The notes under the pieces: model-generated
Databases searched by the model: none
Seen by the model: the letters and a program-made list of their open reading frames with translations, nothing else
Told to the model about the DNA's origin: nothing
Program-made: the position numbers and the translations under genes
NCBI GenBank assembly: GCA_016297165.1
Contig: JAEDHF010000040.1
Coordinates: 1-12,338 of the forward strand
Direction of reading: 5' to 3'
From: Oscillospiraceae bacterium
GTDB lineage: Bacteria; Bacillota; Clostridia; Oscillospirales; Ruminococcaceae
DNA: 12,338 bases
Part shown: positions 7,524 through 12,338 of the stretch, piece by piece
How positions within the stretch are numbered: position 1 is the first letter of the stretch
Layout of the letters: each line of letters begins with the position of its first letter

Positions 7524-8666
7524 TTATGCCTTCTGTGCAAGAAGGGACGAATAATGATTTCTGAATTCGGTGAAGCTGTCGTTGTCAAGAGCCTCTCTGA
7601 TTTTCTCCATAAGAGTATTATAGAAATAAAGATTATGCTGGACAGCAAGCCTGCCACCAAGCTGTTCTCCTGCCTTAAAAAGATGACGGACGTATGCTCT
7701 TGAAAAATTGCGGCAGGTAGGACAATCACACTGCTCATCAATAGGCTTATCGTCGGTAAGGTATTTTTCGTTTGTGATATGGGTAATACCGCTCCAGGTA
7801 AAAATAGTACCGTGTCGTGCATTTCTGCTTGGCATTACGCAGTCAAACATATCAACACCGCGATAAACGCCCTCGATTATGTTGGAAGGAGTACCTACGC
7901 CCATAAGATAACGGGGCTTGTTTACAGGAGCATAAGGCAGAACCGTATCAAGAATATGATACATAACCTCGGTAGGTTCGCCTACTGCAAGACCTCCGAT
8001 AGCGTAACCGTCAAGGTCAAGCTCCGCAATCTCCTTCATGTGAGCAACACGCAAATCGTCGAAGGTAGCGCCCTGATTTATTGCGAAAAGGAGCTGTTTT
8101 TTATTTATAGTTTCGGGGAGAGAGTTAAGCCGCTCCATTTCAGCAATACAGCGCTTAAGCCAGCGTGTTGTACGGGCAACGGAATTCTTTGCATATTCAT
8201 AGGTAGCAGGGTTTTCAACGCATTCGTCGAAAGCCATAGCTATAGTTGAAGCAAGATGGGACTGAATCTGCATACTCTCCTCGGGTCCCATAAAAATCTT
8301 GCGCCCGTCAACGTGAGAGTTGAAATATACGCCCTCTTCCTTTATTTTACGAAGCTTAGCCAGGGAGAAAACCTGAAATCCGCCGCTATCGGTAAGAATA
8401 GGCTTGTCCCAGTTCATAAACTTATGGAGACCGCCCATTTTATATACCACGTCGTCTCCGGGACGGACGTGGAGATGATAGGTGTTGCAAAGCTCAACCT
8501 GACATTTTAAATCCTTCAGGTCGGGGGATGAAATTCCACCCTTTATAGCGGCGGAAGTACCTACATTCATAAAAAAGGGGGACTGAATTTCGCCATGAGG
8601 TGTTTTAAAAATACCTCGGCGAGCGTTTCCCTCGGTTTTTAGCAGCTGAAATTCGCTGTTTCCCAT
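7524..8666 (-). CDS. tgt: tRNA-guanine transglycosylase (bacterial Tgt)
   Basis: The enzyme exchanges guanine 34 of tRNAs with GUN anticodons (Asp, Asn, His, Tyr) for the queuosine precursor preQ1. At 380 residues it is normal length. DSGGFQVFSL (93-102) holds Asp93, equivalent to the Zymomonas general-base Asp102. The block VDMFDCVMPSRNARHG (271-286) holds Asp275, equivalent to nucleophile Asp280. GGLAVGEP (224-231) has the small-pocket Val typical of preQ1-using bacterial enzymes. Zinc ligands are Cys313, Cys315, Cys318 and His344. ATG at 8666 overlaps the sfsA stop by one base (TAATG), with AAGGAG 8 bases upstream, a strong independent ribosome site. It is the last gene of the minus-strand block and follows queA and sfsA. 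QueA acts on the product of Tgt, so the two genes form a pathway pair. No preQ1 synthesis genes (queC/D/E/F) are in the window. Assignment is firm. Confidence 0.97.
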   Translation of the reverse strand: MGNSEFQLLKTEGNARRGIFKTPHGEIQSPFFMNVGTSAAIKGGISSPDLKDLKCQVELCNTYHLHVRPGDDVVYKMGGLHKFMNWDKPILTDSGGFQVFSLAKLRKIKEEGVYFNSHVDGRKIFMGPEESMQIQSHLASTIAMAFDECVENPATYEYAKNSVARTTRWLKRCIAEMERLNSLPETINKKQLLFAINQGATFDDLRVAHMKEIAELDLDGYAIGGLAVGEPTEVMYHILDTVLPYAPVNKPRYLMGVGTPSNIIEGVYRGVDMFDCVMPSRNARHGTIFTWSGITHITNEKYLTDDKPIDEQCDCPTCRNFSRAYVRHLFKAGEQLGGRLAVQHNLYFYNTLMEKIREALDNDSFTEFRNHYSSLLAQKA

Positions 8667-9346
8667 TATATATTCTCCTTGCTTGTTCTTATTTCTTCGG
8701 TTATTCTAAGGCTGTTTTCCGTAACCTCACAAAGATAGAAAACTACCTCTACCCCGTTTTTTTCGGCATTTATAAGAGCTTCGCCGAATTCCTTATGGGT
8801 ATTTATATTCGGTCTTACCTCCCTTATACCGTTCATTTGTATCACAAAGCCGACGGAGCAGATAAAACCATTTTCCGCCGCCCTTGAAAGCTCGTTAAGG
8901 TGCTTTACGCCTCTTTCGGTCGGCGCATCGGGAAAATATCCGATTCCGTCAATTTCAAGAGTACAGCCCTTTATCTCGGTAAGATAACGCTTACCGCCCT
9001 TTTCCATATAGAAATCAAAACGAGATTTTCCATAGGTAAATTCAGGCTTTATGAGATCGTAGCCCTGCCCCATCAGCCATTCAAGCGCCACCTTATTTGG
9101 AGCCATACTATCAATATTTATCCAGCCGAGAGAGCCTTTTTCTACTGCGATAAGGTCGTACTTCGTTTTTCGGACGGGATTATCCGAAGCCTCAAGAATA
9201 ACGCTCCTCCCGGGGATTAAAAGCTCCTTACAGCGTCCTGTATTCTTGACATGGACGGTTTCTATCCTTCCGTCAAGCTCTACGTTGGCTATAAAGCGGT
9301 TGGGGCGGTTCAGAAACTTCGCCTTAATCGTATTCTTATAGATCAT
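8666..9346 (-). CDS. sfsA: SfsA family protein (sugar fermentation stimulation protein homologue)
   Basis: A 226-residue protein of the SfsA family, named from an E. coli protein that increases maltose use when overproduced and binds DNA. Its biochemical role is not settled. An N-terminal OB-like part (FLNRPNRFIANVE, then NTGR at 35-38 and ELLIPG) precedes a PD-(D/E)xK nuclease-like part. That part has Asp111 in SRFDFYME and Glu124/Lys126 in LTEIKGCT, then the family block FPDAPTERG (138-146). The active-site-like triad is intact. ATG at 9346 overlaps the queA stop by 4 bases (ATGA) and no good ribosome site precedes it, so translation probably depends on queA. The gene sits between two queuosine genes, which may mean only operon packing. 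Start and family are firm; function is unknown. Confidence 0.93.
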   Translation of the reverse strand: MIYKNTIKAKFLNRPNRFIANVELDGRIETVHVKNTGRCKELLIPGRSVILEASDNPVRKTKYDLIAVEKGSLGWINIDSMAPNKVALEWLMGQGYDLIKPEFTYGKSRFDFYMEKGGKRYLTEIKGCTLEIDGIGYFPDAPTERGVKHLNELSRAAENGFICSVGFVIQMNGIREVRPNINTHKEFGEALINAEKNGVEVVFYLCEVTENSLRITEEIRTSKENI

Positions 9347-10365
9347 AATATCGCCATACTATCGCCGAAGCTGAAGAAGCGATAACGCTCCTTTATTGCT
9401 GTCTCGTAGGCGTTAAAGGTCTTTTCCTTACCGAGGAAGGCGCTTACGAGCATAATAAGCGTACTTTCGGGCAGGTGGAAATTCGTAATAAGTCCGTCGA
9501 TAACCTTGAATTCATAGCCGGGATAGATAAAAATCCCTGTACTTTCGGTACAAGCCACTACCTCTCCATGAGCCTGTGCAGTTGCTTCAAGAGTACGGCA
9601 GCTCGTAGTTCCGACCGCAATTACTCTTCCTCCCCGCTTTTTACATTCAGCAATCTTTTTTGCTGTTTCCTCGGGAACGCTATACTGCTCAACGTGCATT
9701 TTATGGTCGAGAATATTTTCTTCCTTAACGGGTCGGAAGGTACCGAGTCCGACGTGAAGAGTTACGAAGGCGGTATCCACGCCCTTTTCCTTCAGCTTTC
9801 CGAACACATTGTCGGTGAAATGAAGTCCTGCGGTAGGTGCTGCGGCTGAGCCTGTTTCATGGCAGTAGATAGTATTGTATCTGTCCTTATCCTTAAGCTT
9901 TTCCGTTATATAGGGCGGTAAGGGCATCTGTCCTATCCTGTCAAGAATATCGAAGAAAACGCCGTCGAAATCGAATCTTACAATTCTGTTTCCATCGTCT
10001 ATAACCTCTATAACCTCGGCGGAAAGCTCGTCAGAAAATTTAACTCTTGCCCCGACCTTAAGGCGTCTTCCGGGGCGTACAAGAGTTTCCCATGTGTTCC
10101 CTGTTTTCTGATTAATAAGCAAAAATTCACAGGGTACTCCCGTATCCTCCTTAACACCGAGGATCCTGGCAGGAAATACCTTTGAATCATTCATAACCAA
10201 TAAATCTCCCTCACGGAGATAATCAGCTATGTTGTAAAACCTGTCATGAATAATTTCGCCGCTTTTACGGTCTATTTTCATAAGTCTGGAGCTGTCTCGG
10301 GGCTCTAAGGGAGTCTGTGCTATTAGCTCCTCGGGTAAGTCATAATAGAAATCGGATTTAAGCAT
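9343..10365 (-). CDS. queA: S-adenosylmethionine:tRNA ribosyltransferase-isomerase QueA
   Basis: The enzyme moves and rearranges the ribosyl group of SAM onto preQ1 at tRNA position 34, forming epoxyqueuosine. It is 340 residues, the usual family length. Recognisable conserved blocks in order are FYYDLPEELIAQTPLEPRD (6-24), MNDSKVFPARILG (58-70), GSAAAPTAGLHFT (172-184), HVGLGTFRPV (204-213), VGTTSCRTLE (251-260), and TNFHLPESTLIMLVSAF (294-310). It is a cytoplasmic enzyme. ATG at 10365 has AGAGG a few bases upstream. It follows hslO after a gap of about 82 bases in which I find no convincing promoter or terminator, so it may be transcribed together with the hslO group or from a weak promoter I cannot see. 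Its product step comes directly after that of Tgt, two genes downstream. Assignment is firm. Confidence 0.97.
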   Translation of the reverse strand: MLKSDFYYDLPEELIAQTPLEPRDSSRLMKIDRKSGEIIHDRFYNIADYLREGDLLVMNDSKVFPARILGVKEDTGVPCEFLLINQKTGNTWETLVRPGRRLKVGARVKFSDELSAEVIEVIDDGNRIVRFDFDGVFFDILDRIGQMPLPPYITEKLKDKDRYNTIYCHETGSAAAPTAGLHFTDNVFGKLKEKGVDTAFVTLHVGLGTFRPVKEENILDHKMHVEQYSVPEETAKKIAECKKRGGRVIAVGTTSCRTLEATAQAHGEVVACTESTGIFIYPGYEFKVIDGLITNFHLPESTLIMLVSAFLGKEKTFNAYETAIKERYRFFSFGDSMAIL

Positions 10366-10447
10366 TATTACCTCTGAAATAAAGTTCAGACCGTCGATAT
10401 ACCGTTATCATTCTGCGGCTTCGGCAGTCTTTTAATGTATGGCTATA

Positions 10448-11329
10448 TTATTTGTTGCCTGTCTTTATAAGATTTTTTATCTCTTCTCTTGTGAAGCAGT
10501 ATTTTTTATCGCAGAAATGGCAGCAGACCTCGGTTATTTCCTGCTCTTTTGCAAGACGGTTAAGCTCCTCGTTTCCGAGGCTCATAAGAATTTCCTCGGT
10601 ACGCTCCCTGCTGCAGCCGCATTTATAGGAGGTTTCCCAGCTATCGAGAATATCTCCGCCAAGACCCTCGAGACCCTTAAGAGCTATATCCTCGCTGGTC
10701 ATACCGCTTTCTATCATAGCAGTAACACTCTGCATATCACGTATATTTCTCTCGATTATATCAATGGCGGATTCGTTAATAGGAGGTACAAGCTGGATAA
10801 TATAGCCGCCTGCCGACTTAATAGACCAGTCACGGTCAACAAGGACGCCAAGGGCGCAAACGGTAGGAATCTGCTCACTTACTGCATAATAGCTCGTAAT
10901 ATCCTCGGCAATTTCCCCCGAAACAATGGGAGTCTGTGTAGCGTAGGGCTCCTTCAGTCCCAAATCCTTTACAACGCCGAGAAAACCGTCCTTTCCCACA
11001 TAGCCCGAAACATCAAGCTTTCCGTTTGGCTTAAGGGGCAGGTCAACTTGTGGATTTTCGGCGTAGCATTTTACATTTCCCATATAATCCGCCGCTACAA
11101 CTATAGTTCCCGAAGGACCGCCGCCGTTTATCCGAAGTGTAAGCTTATCGTCCTCCCCTTTAAGCATAGCGCCCATAATGCAGCCTGCAGTAGCGAGACG
11201 TCCCATAGCCGCAGAGGCTACAGGGGTAGTTTTATGAATCCTGAAAATTTCGTTAACTATATCTGTAGAATTTATCGCCGAACAAAGTACGCTTCCGTCG
11301 GCAGATAAGGCTCTTACAATCTTTCCCAA
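10448..11329 (-). CDS. hslO: Redox-regulated molecular chaperone Hsp33
   Basis: A cytoplasmic holdase chaperone that is inactive when reduced with bound zinc. Oxidation forms disulfides, releases zinc, and turns it into a dimer that protects unfolded proteins under oxidative stress. It has 293 residues. The N-terminal part (VRALSADGSV, then GRLATAGCIMGAMLKG at 43-58 and GGGPSG at 69-74) is the core domain. The C-terminal redox switch has C237-G-C239 and C270-H-F-C273, matching the CxC...CxxC zinc site of E. coli Hsp33. Extra cysteines include Cys269, next to the CxxC. Start: there is no ATG; TTG at 11329 has AAAGGA 8 bases upstream and gives the normal family N-terminus. It lies 24 bases after the methyltransferase gene, so cotranscription is likely. 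For an anaerobe an oxygen-stress chaperone makes sense. Assignment is firm. Confidence 0.95.
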   Translation of the reverse strand: MGKIVRALSADGSVLCSAINSTDIVNEIFRIHKTTPVASAAMGRLATAGCIMGAMLKGEDDKLTLRINGGGPSGTIVVAADYMGNVKCYAENPQVDLPLKPNGKLDVSGYVGKDGFLGVVKDLGLKEPYATQTPIVSGEIAEDITSYYAVSEQIPTVCALGVLVDRDWSIKSAGGYIIQLVPPINESAIDIIERNIRDMQSVTAMIESGMTSEDIALKGLEGLGGDILDSWETSYKCGCSRERTEEILMSLGNEELNRLAKEQEITEVCCHFCDKKYCFTREEIKNLIKTGNK

Positions 11330-11337
11330 AAATATCT

Positions 11338-11343
11338 TCCTTT
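11338..11343 (-). promoter_or_regulatory. Ribosome binding site supporting the TTG start of hslO
   Basis: AAAGGA on the minus strand stands 8 bases before the TTG at 11329. With no ATG or GTG near the family's N-terminus, this site decides the start. The site is seen directly; its use is inferred. Confidence 0.6.
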
Positions 11344-11353
11344 CTTTTTCGTA

Positions 11354-12082
11354 CTACTTCTTACGGGCTATAAAGGTAAGCTTTTCGCTTAAATCGGTGG
11401 GCTCGTTTTCCGTAAGGTATTCGTAACAAGCCAATACCTCGAAGCCTGTTTCAATGAGTAGCTTTTCTATGTCCTCTTTTTTATAGGCGGTTTCGGTAAA
11501 ATCGTCGCTGTAGCGGTAATATACCCCTTCCCTTTCCTCAAAGAAGTCGAGATAAATGTCGGTAACTCCGTCGCCCCGGTATTCATTCTGCCACACGCAG
11601 TAAACCTCTTCGGTATCATAGACAAAGGTATTATCGCCAAGGATTTTCTCGTGCTTATAGGGAGTATTTACATCAAACATAAATAAAGCCCCGGGATTTG
11701 AAAACAGCGAAACCCTTGCGAAGGCTTCCTTTACATCATCAAGACTTTCAAGGTGATTTATGCTGTCGAGGGAGCATATAGTCCCGTCTATAGTGCCGTA
11801 AAGGTCCAGCTCGGTCATATCCTGGCAAAGATATTCGATACCCTCGTGGGACTTTGTTACGGCAATACTAAGCATTTCGGGGGATATATCCGTTCCGATA
11901 ACGTCATAGCCCATATCTCTCAATACAACGGAAAGGCTGCCCGTTCCGCAGGCGAGATCGAGCATAATTCCTCTTTCACCGCCGAATTTAACGTTCAGCC
12001 CGTCATAATACTCCGCTAATTCCTTATAATCTATATTCTTCGTCAGGAAATCATAATATCCTGCAAAAGCTTCATATCCCAT
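11354..12082 (-). CDS. Class I SAM-dependent methyltransferase, YqeM-like
   Basis: A 242-residue cytoplasmic Rossmann-fold methyltransferase. Motif I is MLDLACGTGSLS (40-51), the glycine-rich SAM loop. The acidic residue after strand 2 is Asp65 in GTDISPEML, and CQDMTELDL (86-94) fits the adenine-binding region. DSINHLESLDDV (106-117) and LFMFDVNTPYK continue the family pattern. The opening YEAFAGYYDFLT resembles the YqeM group of Firmicutes, whose substrate is not established to my knowledge. Because neighbours are tRNA modification genes a nucleic acid or small-molecule substrate is possible, but the sequence does not show it. ATG at 12082 overlaps the stop of the yerC-like gene by one base (TAATG), so the two are probably cotranscribed and coupled. 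Family firm; substrate unknown. Confidence 0.88.
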   Translation of the reverse strand: MGYEAFAGYYDFLTKNIDYKELAEYYDGLNVKFGGERGIMLDLACGTGSLSVVLRDMGYDVIGTDISPEMLSIAVTKSHEGIEYLCQDMTELDLYGTIDGTICSLDSINHLESLDDVKEAFARVSLFSNPGALFMFDVNTPYKHEKILGDNTFVYDTEEVYCVWQNEYRGDGVTDIYLDFFEEREGVYYRYSDDFTETAYKKEDIEKLLIETGFEVLACYEYLTENEPTDLSEKLTFIARKK

Positions 12083-12338
12083 TAAATAACCTTATCCTCA
12101 CGAAGGCGGTTGAATACGATATTGTAGCCGTCCTTACCACACTGGAGAGTACGGTTTACACGACTGATTGTTGCGGTGCTTGCACCTGTATAATCAACGA
12201 TATCGGCGTAAACCTTATCCTCGATAAGAAGCTTTGCAACTACAAGGCGCTGCGAAATGGAAGCGAGCTCCTGAACAGTACATAAATCCTCAAAGAAGGC
12301 TTCGCACTCTTCAACCGTCTTAAGGCGAAGTATTGCTT
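12082..12338 (-). CDS. TrpR-like YerC/YecD family DNA-binding protein, 5' part cut by window edge
   Basis: The last 84 codons of a small protein of about 100 residues. The segment LRLKTVEECEAFFEDLCTV is followed by QELASISQRLVVAKLL. The helix-turn-helix portion VYADIVDYTGASTATISRVN and the ending GYNIVFNRL are typical of the YerC/YecD branch of the Trp-repressor superfamily found in Firmicutes. It lacks clear evidence of tryptophan binding, and regulated genes for this family are generally unknown to me. The start and promoter lie outside the window. The stop overlaps the methyltransferase ATG by one base, so this gene probably heads or joins the minus-strand block. It could control that block, but no operator can be assigned. 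This region has no complete frame in the window and was read by translating the edge directly. Confidence 0.88.
   Translation of the reverse strand, partial: AILRLKTVEECEAFFEDLCTVQELASISQRLVVAKLLIEDKVYADIVDYTGASTATISRVNRTLQCGKDGYNIVFNRLREDKVI

Noticed and set aside
7779..8249. A 156-codon open frame on the plus strand
   Set aside because: It is opposite tgt, within conserved codons, with no family resemblance.
10420..10440. Short GC-rich inverted repeat with a TTCG-like loop followed by TCTTTT on the plus strand
   Set aside because: The stem is imperfect, and no plus-strand transcript is expected there. On the minus strand, where hslO would need it, no T-run follows.
10439..11308. A 289-codon open frame on the plus strand
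   Set aside because: It lies wholly opposite hslO, whose zinc motifs and family sequence are unmistakable; the plus-strand product has no recognisable family and no upstream signals.

Overview
The window looks like ordinary chromosomal DNA of a Gram-positive anaerobe, most likely class Clostridia near the Ruminococcaceae/Oscillospiraceae. This is an inference from gene content: a TrpR-like YerC repressor, a YqeM-like methyltransferase, a YgjP-type protease, an archaeal/eukaryote-type prolyl-tRNA synthetase of the kind common in Clostridia, and a DNA polymerase I whose proofreading residues have decayed. Strong AGGAGG-like ribosome binding sites and sigma-A-like promoters agree. I see no insertion sequences, phage genes, CRISPR arrays or tRNA/rRNA genes, and no gene-free stretch over 300 bases.

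Layout. Eleven genes are supported, ten on the minus strand and one (proS) on the plus strand. Left block, read right to left from about 5686 to 1: polA, rimI, a methyl-accepting chemotaxis protein (MCP), a YgjP-type metallopeptidase and the 5' part of rsmE. A 219-base divergent region with a promoter on each strand separates polA from proS (5906-7348, plus). A strong hairpin terminator follows proS, which converges on the right block. Right block, read right to left from 12338 to 7524: yerC/yecD (cut by the window edge), a class I SAM methyltransferase, hslO, queA, sfsA and tgt.

How the genes relate. The right block is tightly packed: yerC/methyltransferase, queA/sfsA and sfsA/tgt overlap by 1-4 bases, so each group is probably cotranscribed and translationally coupled. 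QueA and Tgt are two steps of tRNA queuosine synthesis, with sfsA wedged between them. HslO is a redox-activated chaperone. In the left block polA and rimI overlap by one base, while the MCP has its own likely promoter. The theme is translation, tRNA/rRNA modification and DNA maintenance, plus one signalling protein.

Most notable: the polA frame is broken by an apparent loss of one A in an A-run at 3373-3377. The protein as read stops before polymerase motif C, yet an intact 60-residue C-terminus continues in the -1 frame up to rimI. This could be a sequencing error, a real mutation or, least likely, ribosomal slippage. Secondary points are the queA-sfsA-tgt arrangement, a sensorless MCP with a long proline/lysine-rich tail, and a GC-rich hairpin after that gene. 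I found no convincing previously undescribed system; this is mainly a housekeeping region.
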